This document shows positions 1 through 5,844 of a DNA stretch of 8,702 nucleotides, in pieces; position 1 is the first letter of the stretch, and each line of letters opens with the position of its first letter. The position numbers and the translations under genes were made by a program. The DNA is from Nitrospirota bacterium (GTDB taxonomy: Bacteria; Nitrospirota; JACRHJ01). The notes under the pieces are model-generated. The model was not told the DNA's origin, ran no database searches, and was given only the letters and a program-made list of their open reading frames with translations. The stretch covers positions 1-8,702 of the forward strand of contig JAJYGS010000149.1 of assembly GCA_021785055.1 (NCBI GenBank), read 5' to 3'.

Positions 1-870
1 AACCATTGCAGATTCTGCGCTTTTTACAGGAACGAGGACGCGCCGGAGGCATACCTCCTTTCGGACGAGGTAATATTTCAGAAAATTAAAGAGACCATCG
101 AGGTCGGCGGCACGCAGATACTCATACAGGGCGGCCTGCACCCCGGACTGGACATATCATACTACCAGAGGCTATTCTCCGCTATAAAGAAACGTTTTCC
201 CGTTAATATTCACGGGCTTTCGCCTGCGGAGATAAAGCATATCGCGAAGAATTCAGGGCTAACAATCAGAGAAACCTTGATTAATCTTAAAAAATCCGGG
301 CTGGATTCGATCCCAGGCGGCGGCGCGGAGATACTTGTCGACAGCGTCCGGGGCGAGGTAAGCCCGAAGAAAATATCGTATGAGGGATGGCGCGATGTTA
401 TGCTGACGGCACAGGAGCTGGGTTTCCCGACTACCGCGACGATGATGTTCGGGAGCGTGGAGCGGCCTGAGGATATAGTCGAGCATATCTTCCGTGTGCG
501 GGAGATGCAGGACGTGCACCACGGCTTCACCGCCTTTATCCCTTGGACATATCAGCCGGGCAACACCGAGCTTGGCGGAAAAACGGCGACCAGCGTGGAA
601 TATCTCCGTGTCCTGGCATTTTCGCGGCTGTTCCTGGATAACGTCCCTAATTTGCAGGTCTCGTGGGTCACGCAGGGAGCGGCAATGGCCCAGGCGGCGC
701 TTCGGTTCGGAGCGAACGATTTCGGGAGCACGATGCTCGAAGAGAACGTCGTGGCCGCTGCTGGAGTAAAAAACCGTTTAGATACCGGAGACATTGTATA
801 TCTAATTAAAAATGCAGGTTTCGCCCCCGCGCAGCGCGATACCAAGTATTCGATTTTAAAGGTTTTTTAG
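1..870 (+). CDS. mqnC: Cyclic dehypoxanthinyl futalosine synthase, 5'-truncated by the window edge
   Basis: Radical SAM enzyme of the futalosine route to menaquinone, which cyclises dehypoxanthinyl futalosine. The frame is open from base 1, giving 289 visible residues. The family is about 360-370 long, so roughly 75 N-terminal residues are missing. Visible residues 3-6 (CRFC) are the last two cysteines of the CxxxCxxC cluster motif; the first lies just outside. Further family signatures are GGLHP (44-48), the PGGGAEIL stretch near 105-112, TTATMMFG, GFTAFIPW and the SWVTQG and ENDFG-like GANDFGSTMLEENVV segments near the C-terminus. These favour MqnC over the related MqnE, whose motifs differ. 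The gene ends with TAG at 868-870 and converges on the minus-strand operon. Its presence implies menaquinone made by the Mqn pathway rather than the classical Men pathway. No frameshift or oddity is seen. Confidence 0.93.
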   Translation, partial: NHCRFCAFYRNEDAPEAYLLSDEVIFQKIKETIEVGGTQILIQGGLHPGLDISYYQRLFSAIKKRFPVNIHGLSPAEIKHIAKNSGLTIRETLINLKKSGLDSIPGGGAEILVDSVRGEVSPKKISYEGWRDVMLTAQELGFPTTATMMFGSVERPEDIVEHIFRVREMQDVHHGFTAFIPWTYQPGNTELGGKTATSVEYLRVLAFSRLFLDNVPNLQVSWVTQGAAMAQAALRFGANDFGSTMLEENVVAAAGVKNRLDTGDIVYLIKNAGFAPAQRDTKYSILKVF

Positions 871-913
871 CCTCTGTTTTAAATTTTCCTGTGTTTTCCT
901 CGACTTAAGCCTC

Positions 914-959
914 CAATCCACAATCTCTGTGGAAAATCTGTTGAAAACACTGTTGAAAA
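914..959. repeat. Cluster of DnaA-box-like nonamers
   Basis: Read on the minus strand, three direct nonamers lie 11 and 12 bp apart: TTTTCAACA (951-959), TTTTCAACA (939-947) and TTTTCCACA (928-936). A fourth, CAATCCACA (914-922), faces the other way. TTTTCCACA differs from the consensus DnaA box TTATCCACA by one base; the other three differ by two. Bases 917-922 and 928-933 also form a 6-bp inverted repeat. The repeats themselves are seen directly. DnaA binding is an inference, and no dnaA, dnaN or other origin-linked gene is in the window. Confidence 0.4.
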
Positions 960-968
960 TAAAACAAT

Positions 969-996
969 CCCTCTCCCGGTAACAGTCGGGAGAGGG
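969..996 (-). terminator. Probable intrinsic terminator of the minus-strand operon
   Basis: A perfect 10-bp, GC-rich inverted repeat (CCCTCTCCCG at 969-978 and CGGGAGAGGG at 987-996) encloses an 8-nt loop. On the minus strand it is followed by ATTGTTTTATTTT, a T-rich tail suited to Rho-independent termination. It lies about 110 nt after the lipoprotein stop. On the plus strand no clean T-run follows, so service to mqnC is less certain. Confidence 0.68.
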
Positions 997-1013
997 TGCT
1001 TAAAATCTAAGCA
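997..1013 (+). terminator. Small hairpin beside the main terminator
   Basis: TGCTTA (997-1002) and TAAGCA (1008-1013) can form a 6-bp stem with a 5-nt loop directly after the larger hairpin. It is followed on the plus strand by TCTTC and not by a proper T-run. It might help end mqnC transcription, but the stem is weak. Confidence 0.25.
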
Positions 1014-1053
1014 TCTTCAAAAAATATAAGCAATTTTTAATCTGAAAACGCTT

Positions 1054-1067
1054 GTCATTTAAATGAC
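1054..1067. repeat. 14-bp perfect palindrome GTCATTTAAATGAC
   Basis: The perfect, loopless palindrome GTCATTTAAATGAC lies 37 nt after the lipoprotein stop codon. A dyad of this size could be a binding site for a dimeric regulator or a chance AT-rich palindrome. It lacks a loop, so it is a poor hairpin. No function can be assigned. Confidence 0.35.
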
Positions 1068-1103
1068 GGGGCTTTATAAAATATAAAATTTATCGTCAAA
1101 AAA

Positions 1104-1784
1104 TTAACGGCTTGGGATTTTCACCAGCAAATCCCGCAGGGACTGGTTATCCCGGATGCCTTTGTTGATGAGCTTTGCGAGCACCCTGTCGAGCCGCTTT
1201 ATCAGCTTGTTGCGGTCGGAAGTCGTTATCTTGTTCTCCGACTGTGCCTTGTAATCCGACCAGAGCACGTCGCCGGTCTTTACGTCCAGCACGTAAAGTT
1301 TAAGCGAGCCGACGACTCTGACATGGCTTCCGACGAGTTTTTTCTTAGAATCCGCCATGAAATCCAGTACCTTGGCGCCGAAGGCCACCTGCACGTCCGG
1401 ATACTGCTCCATCAGCTCTTTCCGGACCTTTGCCGCGCTTTGCTTGTCGAGCGGAGTCGGAAGCCCGGTCCGGACCATTTTTACGCCGAGCCTGCCAAGT
1501 TCCATCTCGATTGAATCCCGGAATACATCCGAAACCGTCCTGTCGTTAATCTCGTAGCGCACGTTACCGCTGTAATCCGTGCGCTTTATGACCTGCTTCG
1601 GATACGCCTGAGTCCCCTGTCTTTCGTCCACGACCGGCAGAAGCGTGCCGATTAAGGGCTTCGGGATCATGGTTACCTGACCCTGGTTTGCGTCATAGGA
1701 TACGTTCATCCTTTCGCCGGCGCACCCGCTAAATACAAAAGCAAGCGAAATCAATGCGGTAGCCACTGCAACCTTAAGTTTCAT
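1104..1784 (-). CDS. Small outer- or inner-membrane lipoprotein of unknown function
   Basis: A 226-residue protein, the last gene of the minus-strand operon. The N-terminus is a lipoprotein signal: Lys at positions 2 and 4, a hydrophobic stretch, and a lipobox ending FSGC with the lipidated Cys at 21. The residue after it is Ala, not Asp, which in Gram-negatives favours outer-membrane sorting. The mature part is soluble, with mixed alpha/beta character: a segment near 84-101 resembling 'DVFRDSIEMELGRLGVK', then a stretch (125-190) of predicted strands ending in 'GDVLWSD'. This pattern recalls the YajG-like group of uncharacterised lipoproteins, but I do not recognise the family firmly. A strong Shine-Dalgarno AGGAGG (1795-1800) stands 10 nt before the ATG. 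The gap from the preceding gene's stop is only 24 nt, so co-transcription is likely. Confidence 0.82.
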   Translation of the reverse strand: MKLKVAVATALISLAFVFSGCAGERMNVSYDANQGQVTMIPKPLIGTLLPVVDERQGTQAYPKQVIKRTDYSGNVRYEINDRTVSDVFRDSIEMELGRLGVKMVRTGLPTPLDKQSAAKVRKELMEQYPDVQVAFGAKVLDFMADSKKKLVGSHVRVVGSLKLYVLDVKTGDVLWSDYKAQSENKITTSDRNKLIKRLDRVLAKLINKGIRDNQSLRDLLVKIPSR

Positions 1785-1794
1785 CTTAACTTTA

Positions 1795-1800
1795 CCTCCT
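1795..1800 (-). promoter_or_regulatory. Consensus ribosome binding site of the lipoprotein gene
   Basis: On the minus strand AGGAGG is followed by a 10-nt spacer and ATG. It is the best Shine-Dalgarno in the window and fixes the lipoprotein start. It suggests this last gene is translated independently of those upstream. Confidence 0.7.
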
Positions 1801-1808
1801 TTTGATAA

Positions 1809-2807
1809 TCAGCCGGCCTTAAGCTCCTCGACGAGAGAAACCGGCGCCGGGCGCACCTCGATTGTCCTCGTTTCCTGCCCGGAAGATACTTCCATTGCCA
1901 TGAAATCGAGCCCATCGTTATCCGAATATCTTGCCGTAATCCTTGCCGCAAGTTCGATCTCGCCTTCGGTCGGGCTGCCCCTGAAAACGGACACCGGCCC
2001 CGGAACGTCCCTCGCCCTTATTATAACCTCTCTCTCACCTGCGAGCGAAACAAGCTTCTCATTGTCCTTTTCGTTTCTTCCGACATGGAGAGTCCCCGCC
2101 GGGAACTTAAAGAACCTGCCCACCGTCAGGAGCTGTACGTCCCGCGCGTCCACCGGCTCCTCTCTTTTGTAGAGAAACTCCTTTATCCTTTTTGAGAGTA
2201 TCGGGTCCGTCAGCATGCAGCCTCCGGCAGGCGTCGCGTAGTCCTTTATTCCAAATCTCTCCGCCAGCTCCATCTGCCCCCTGCGCGAGCGGCCGGATAA
2301 ACCGTACAGCTTCTCCCGGTCGATAATCCCCTTTTCTTCCGGGATTGTCGGCGGCATGAGTTTCGCGCACAAGGGCCGCAGGAGAAAGCCCTTCAGCCCG
2401 GAGTCCCGCTCGACTATGCTCATCGCGTCCCTTCGCTGGGACATCGGCCTCTGGCCGAGCACCTCTCCGGAGATGATAAAGTCCGCCCCCTCCTCGATCA
2501 TCAGAGCGCGCGCCTTTTTCATCATGAATATCTTGCAGTCGAGGCAGGGATTAAAGTTCTTGCCGTAGCCGTATACCGGCTTTTTTACCATCTCCATGTA
2601 TTCCGGCGAGACGTCGATTATCCGGACGGAAAGACCGTATTTTTCTTTGAAATCCCCGGCGGCCTGGGCCTCTTTTCCCTTGTTTTTGTAACCGAAGAAG
2701 GGAGTGATAAAGTGCAGCGCGGTAACGTCCACGCCCTGCTCCATCACGGCCCTGGCCGCGAGCAGGCTGTCCAGCCCCCCGGAAAAAAGAGAAAAAGCTT
2801 TATGCAT
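1809..2807 (-). CDS. PP-loop tRNA thiouridine synthase (ThiI/MnmA-like) fused to an NFACT-R domain
   Basis: A 332-residue protein predicted to thiolate a tRNA uridine. The N-terminus has the PP-loop ATP pyrophosphatase motif SGGLDS (9-14), which adenylates the uridine. Cys88-x2-Cys91, and Cys197 within TPAGGC, give a cysteine triad. In archaeal ThiI proteins three similar cysteines hold an Fe-S cluster, so a cluster-dependent enzyme is a reasonable inference. GEVLGQ (114-119) resembles ThiI. From about 235 to the end the chain matches an NFACT-R (DUF814) domain: GRN (243-245), DNEKL (248-252), a D-V-P-G-P turn and an AARI.ARYSD helix. Such proteins are often annotated as 2-thiouridylate methyltransferases, and the target nucleoside is uncertain. 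The start overlaps the end of mtaB by 8 bp, with AGGA 7 nt before the ATG. The neighbouring miaB and mtaB support a tRNA-modification role. Confidence 0.85.
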   Translation of the reverse strand: MHKAFSLFSGGLDSLLAARAVMEQGVDVTALHFITPFFGYKNKGKEAQAAGDFKEKYGLSVRIIDVSPEYMEMVKKPVYGYGKNFNPCLDCKIFMMKKARALMIEEGADFIISGEVLGQRPMSQRRDAMSIVERDSGLKGFLLRPLCAKLMPPTIPEEKGIIDREKLYGLSGRSRRGQMELAERFGIKDYATPAGGCMLTDPILSKRIKEFLYKREEPVDARDVQLLTVGRFFKFPAGTLHVGRNEKDNEKLVSLAGEREVIIRARDVPGPVSVFRGSPTEGEIELAARITARYSDNDGLDFMAMEVSSGQETRTIEVRPAPVSLVEELKAG

Positions 2808-4086
2808 CGATTATTCCTGTTGTCGAAGCCCTGTCTGCGCCAATTATTTTAACATCGATTGGCCTGCCGGGGGCGGCATTTTTGCCGTTGAAGGCGACCC
2901 GGACGTAATTGTCCGTGAGTCCGGAGAATTCGCCCCCCTTTTCCTCCGCGACGACCGTCATTGTCTTTCCGATGAGCGAGCGCCTGAAGTCCAGGTTCTT
3001 GTTCTGCCCAAGTTCCCTAAGCCTCTCGCTTCTCTCGCGCTTTACGTCCCCCGGCACCGGGTCTCCCATCGCGTATGCCCTCGTGCCCTTTCTGGGGGAA
3101 TAGCTGAAGACGTGCAGGTAATTTATCGGCGAGTCCTCGATGCGTTTCAGCGTCTCTTCAAAGGCGCCTTCGCCCTCGGCAGGATAGCCGACAATCACGT
3201 CCGCGCCTATGCACGAATCCGGAGCCGAAGCTTCAATATTTATTACGACCGCCAGATATTCGTTCCACGTATATCCCCGGCCCATCGATGCGAGGACTTT
3301 GTCGCTTGCGCTCTGAAGCGGCACATGGAAGTGCCGGCAGAGTTTCTCGTGCGATGCAAGCCTTATCAACTCATCGTGGATTTCCATCGGCTCGACGGAG
3401 CTTAGTCGAAGCCTCCCAAGCCCCGGCCTTTCCAGGAGCTTCAAGACAAGACCGGAAAGCCGCAGGCCGTTTAAGTCCCTTCCGTATGCTCCGAGGTGTA
3501 CGCCGGTAAGCACAATCTCATAATATCCCCCGGCTATGAGTTCGTCCGCTTTTGCCAGGACGTCTTCGTGTCTCGCGCTCCGGGAGCGGCCGCGCGCATA
3601 CGGGACGATGCAGTATGAGCAAAAGGAGTCGCAGCCCTCCTGCGCCTTCAGAAATGATCGGGAACGCCCGCCAACTGCTTGAGCGAAATGGGAGACTGAT
3701 TTTATAACTGTAGATTCTTCGCTGCGCTCAGAATGACATACTTCCTTACGCCTACCTACGATAATATCCGGAATACCGTCGCGTTCACCGTTACCCACGA
3801 CCGCATCCACCCCGTCTATTTCCTTTATGGCTTCCGGGGCAACCTGGGCGTAGCACCCGGCAACAAGCACCATGCCGCCTGGCTTCTTCGCCTTTACCGC
3901 CCGGCGTATCTCCTGGCGGCACTGGTAATCGCTCTTGCCCGTAACGGTGCAGGTAAAGATTATCTGCACGTCGGCTTCGCCCGGCGATATTGCGGCCTGC
4001 CCGCCGCTTGCGACGAGGGTCTCGCCAAGGGCCGCCGCATCGAACTGGTTAATCTTGCAGCCGAGTGATTTTATGTGGAATTTCAT
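2800..4086 (-). CDS. mtaB: tRNA t6A37 methylthiotransferase MtaB, with an in-frame repeat insertion
   Basis: A 428-residue MiaB-family radical SAM enzyme that converts t6A37 to ms2t6A37 in ANN-decoding tRNAs. The order is: an N-terminal methylthiotransferase domain starting FHIKSLGCKINQFD, with cluster cysteines 10, 46 and 78; a radical SAM core with Cys152, 156 and 159 (CDSFCSYC) followed by IVPYARG; and a C-terminal TRAM domain from about 365. GCKINQ and TCTVT separate MtaB from MiaB (GCQMN, NTCSIR) and RimO. Residue 44 is Phe where the family usually has Asn before TCT. Residues 117-125 (CHSERSEES) are the translation of a widespread palindromic repeat inserted between the first two domains, a region of variable length in the family, so activity is probably kept. 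Its ATG overlaps the miaB stop as ATGA, and no Shine-Dalgarno is visible, pointing to translational coupling. Confidence 0.93.
   Translation of the reverse strand: MKFHIKSLGCKINQFDAAALGETLVASGGQAAISPGEADVQIIFTCTVTGKSDYQCRQEIRRAVKAKKPGGMVLVAGCYAQVAPEAIKEIDGVDAVVGNGERDGIPDIIVGRRKEVCHSERSEESTVIKSVSHFAQAVGGRSRSFLKAQEGCDSFCSYCIVPYARGRSRSARHEDVLAKADELIAGGYYEIVLTGVHLGAYGRDLNGLRLSGLVLKLLERPGLGRLRLSSVEPMEIHDELIRLASHEKLCRHFHVPLQSASDKVLASMGRGYTWNEYLAVVINIEASAPDSCIGADVIVGYPAEGEGAFEETLKRIEDSPINYLHVFSYSPRKGTRAYAMGDPVPGDVKRERSERLRELGQNKNLDFRRSLIGKTMTVVAEEKGGEFSGLTDNYVRVAFNGKNAAPGRPIDVKIIGADRASTTGIIDA
3713..3737. repeat. Dispersed palindromic repeat (CHSERSEES type) inside mtaB
   Basis: On the minus strand the 25 bases read GTCATTCTGAGC, then GCAGCGAAGAATC, and are translated in the mtaB frame as part of CHSERSEES. 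This nonanonical peptide is a well-known signature of a short dispersed repeat in many bacterial genomes. The outer bases ATTCT and AGAAT (3714-3718, 3730-3734) form a 5-bp inverted repeat. The surrounding stretch (about 3676-3745) is more AT-rich than the rest of mtaB, so the inserted unit may be longer than the core. No second copy is in this window. Confidence 0.75.
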
Positions 4087-5453
4087 ATTAAAACGCCAAT
4101 CAGGGAATGCTTTTTCCCCTCGGTAATTTTTATCTGCACCAGCTGCCCGACAAGCTCCGGCGGGCCTTCAAAGTTCACAATCTTTCCCTGTCTTGTCTTG
4201 CCGGCGAGCCTCCGGGCGCAATGAATTGCGCCCCTGCTAAGCTTGTCCGGGCCTTCCACCAATACCTCCTCGACAAGTCCGACGCGCGCGCCTATCTTTT
4301 CCTGCATTATCTTGTCTTGGACTTCCAGTACCTTATACAACCGCTCGTCCTTGACCTTCTCCGGGAGATGGCCGGGTAATTTCAAGGCAGCGGTCATCGG
4401 CCTCCTGGAATACTTGAACGCGAATATTCCGTCGTAGCGAATATCTTCAATCGCCTCAAGCGTCGCCCGGAAGTCGTCCTCCGTCTCGCCCGGAAACCCG
4501 GCGATGATGTCCGTGGATACCGCTAAATCCGGGACGGAAGCCTTCAGTCTGTTCAGTTTTTCCATGTAATCCGCGAAGGTATATTTCCTGTTCATACAGC
4601 CAAGCACGCTGTCGGAAGCGGACTGAAGCGGCAGGTGTATCGCGTTGCAGACCTTCGGAAGATTCGCCATGGCGTCGATAAGGGAGTCTGAGAGGTCCTT
4701 CGGGTGCGATGTTACGAAGCGGATGCGGCAGAGGCCGCCGATGGTATTTATTTCCTTCAGGAGTTCCGGGAAATTGCAAATATCTTCCGATGCACCTGAA
4801 ACCGGTCTGCCGGCGTCATCGTGCCCTGCGCCCTGATGCCGGTCAACCGGCCCGTACGAATTCACGTTCTGCCCAAGCAGTGTTACCTCGCGGCAACCGG
4901 ATTTTACGAGTTCCTCTATCTCGCGGACAATGTCCCCAGGTCTCCGGCTCCTCTCACGGCCCCGGACGAAAGGCACGACGCAGTAGGTGCAGAAATTGTC
5001 GCAGCCGTACATTATGTTCACAAAGGAGGTTACCGCGTTCTCACGCGAAGCGGAGATTACGGCGTGTTCGTAGCCTTCGGGAAATTCCGTGGAGGCCGGT
5101 TGACCGGAATCCTCAAGCAGGGACGGGAGCCTGCCGATGTTCTGGTTACCGAACAGGACGTCTACATACGGCGCGCGCTTCAGGACGGAGTTTCCTTCCT
5201 GCTGTGCTATGCAGCCGGACACGGCGATTTTCATGGAGGGATTCTGCTCTTTGAGTTCACGGAGCTTGCCGAGCGCGCTGTAGAATTTCTGCTCTGCCTT
5301 TTCGCGGATGCTGCACGTATTGAGCAGGACAAGGCCCGCGTCTTCGAGCCTTTCGGATTCCCGGTAGCCTTCGGCTTTCAGGATACCCGCCAGTTTCTCG
5401 GAGTCATGCTCGTTCATCTGGCAGCCGAAGGTGAGGATTTTGAAGCTCTTCAT
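4083..5453 (-). CDS. miaB: tRNA-2-methylthio-N6-isopentenyladenosine37 synthase MiaB
   Basis: A 456-residue radical SAM methylthiotransferase that converts i6A37 to ms2i6A37 in UNN-decoding tRNAs using two 4Fe-4S clusters and SAM. The N-terminal domain has Cys11 (GCQMNEHDSE), Cys47 (NTCSIREKAEQK) and Cys81 (SGCIAQ). The radical SAM core has Cys151, 155 and 158 (CDNFCTYC) and then VPFVRGRERSR. GQNVNSYG (194-201) is typical. The TRAM domain fills about 388-456. Two oddities stand out. Residues 202-226, directly after NSYG, are an extra loop not usual in MiaB, encoded by a hairpin-forming palindromic sequence. Residues 116-121 in the interdomain linker are encoded by another copy of the same palindrome. 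The stop of the response regulator lies 4 nt upstream, and a GGGG 7 nt before the ATG may serve as ribosome binding site. The end overlaps mtaB by 4 bp. Confidence 0.95.
   Translation of the reverse strand: MKSFKILTFGCQMNEHDSEKLAGILKAEGYRESERLEDAGLVLLNTCSIREKAEQKFYSALGKLRELKEQNPSMKIAVSGCIAQQEGNSVLKRAPYVDVLFGNQNIGRLPSLLEDSGQPASTEFPEGYEHAVISASRENAVTSFVNIMYGCDNFCTYCVVPFVRGRERSRRPGDIVREIEELVKSGCREVTLLGQNVNSYGPVDRHQGAGHDDAGRPVSGASEDICNFPELLKEINTIGGLCRIRFVTSHPKDLSDSLIDAMANLPKVCNAIHLPLQSASDSVLGCMNRKYTFADYMEKLNRLKASVPDLAVSTDIIAGFPGETEDDFRATLEAIEDIRYDGIFAFKYSRRPMTAALKLPGHLPEKVKDERLYKVLEVQDKIMQEKIGARVGLVEEVLVEGPDKLSRGAIHCARRLAGKTRQGKIVNFEGPPELVGQLVQIKITEGKKHSLIGVLI
4801..4851. repeat. Imperfect inverted repeat encoding the extra MiaB loop
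   Basis: Bases 4802-4818 can pair with 4834-4850: 13 Watson-Crick pairs, two G-T positions and two mismatches, around a loop of about 15 nt. Each end carries a palindromic module, ACCGGTCTGCCGGC (4801-4814) and GCCGGTCAACCGGC (4838-4851). It is translated in frame as MiaB residues 202 to about 218, which lie in a loop unusual for the family. It behaves like a small palindromic insertion element. Confidence 0.6.
4838..4851. repeat. Palindrome copy GCCGGTCAACCGGC in miaB
   Basis: This copy forms the right arm of the hairpin at 4801-4851. It is the same 14-mer as the copies at 6277 and 8009 apart from one central base (CA for CG). On the coding strand it gives the MiaB residues P-V-D-R (202-205) that follow NSYG. 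Confidence 0.6.
5095..5108. repeat. Palindrome copy GCCGGTTGACCGGA in miaB
   Basis: The core CCGGTTGACCGG (5096-5107) is the reverse complement of the copy at 4839-4850. It encodes MiaB residues 116-121 (SGQPAS) in the variable linker between the methylthiotransferase and radical SAM domains. It is a perfect dyad except for the two central bases. Confidence 0.6.
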
Positions 5454-5457
5454 CCCC

Positions 5458-5823
5458 TTACCCCAGCAGGTCTTTCGTCCTATCCAGAAGGTCCTGGGGC
5501 GAGAAAGGCTTAGTTATGTATTCGTCCACACCCACTTCCAGCCCCTTTATCTTGTCGGACTCCTGCCCTTTGGCGGTCAGCATAATCACGATTATGTCTT
5601 TCGTATTCGGGTCGTTTTTAAGCTGGGAGCACACCTCGTAGCCGTTCATGCCGGGCATCATGACGTCAAGGAATATAAGCGCGGGTTTCTCCTCCCGCAC
5701 GATTCTCAGCGCATCGACGCCGTTTAGCGCGGTAAGGACTTCGTATCCGGCGGATTCCAGCTTGTACTTGACTATCCTGAGTATATGCATCTCGTCGTCC
5801 ACTACAAGGATTTTTTTGGACAT
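5458..5823 (-). CDS. Single-domain response regulator (CheY/receiver type)
   Basis: A 121-residue stand-alone receiver domain with no output domain. The acidic pocket is Asp9, Asp10 and Glu11. The phosphoacceptor is Asp53 in FLDVMMPGMNG, and the switch residues are Thr83 (LTAKG) and Lys105 (TKPF). All catalytic residues are intact, so it should be phosphorylated by a histidine kinase that is not encoded in this window. The length is the normal size of a single receiver, and it sits in the cytoplasm. It could be a phosphorelay intermediate or a protein-binding regulator; motility cannot be inferred from it alone. GGGGGAG (5828-5834) precedes the ATG by 4 nt. The gene lies 21 nt after the SAM hydrolase-family gene and 4 nt before miaB, so it is embedded in the operon and probably co-expressed. 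No functional link to tRNA modification is visible. Confidence 0.93.
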   Translation of the reverse strand: MSKKILVVDDEMHILRIVKYKLESAGYEVLTALNGVDALRIVREEKPALIFLDVMMPGMNGYEVCSQLKNDPNTKDIIVIMLTAKGQESDKIKGLEVGVDEYITKPFSPQDLLDRTKDLLG

Positions 5824-5844
5824 GTCGCTCCCCCGAAAATAGAA

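Larger units (their letters stand above)
871..1103. other. AT-rich convergent intergenic region, non-coding
   Basis: This gap separates the stop of mqnC from the stop of the lipoprotein gene on the other strand. I see no coding sequence or tRNA in it. It is clearly richer in A+T than its surroundings. It contains a cluster of DnaA-box-like nonamers (914-959), a perfect 10-bp hairpin (969-996), a 6-bp hairpin (997-1013) and a 14-bp palindrome (1054-1067). Because both flanking genes end here, promoters are not expected, and none was recognised. Confidence 0.8.

Noticed and set aside
1466..1477. Palindrome GGTCCGGACC in the lipoprotein gene as a further member of the CCGGTYRACCGG family
   Set aside because: It lacks the CCGGT..ACCGG arms and is a short GC-rich dyad expected by chance.
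2704..3405. Plus-strand open frame of 233 codons opposite mtaB and the thiolation gene
   Set aside because: It crosses the boundary of two well-supported minus-strand genes and shows no domain.
3600..3760. Frameshift or pseudogene in mtaB caused by the repeat
   Set aside because: The frame is continuous through the repeat, and both flanking domains with all six cluster cysteines are intact.
4821..5513. Plus-strand open frame of 230 codons opposite miaB
   Set aside because: Antisense shadow of miaB; no ribosome binding site or family resemblance, whereas miaB has all its cluster cysteines.
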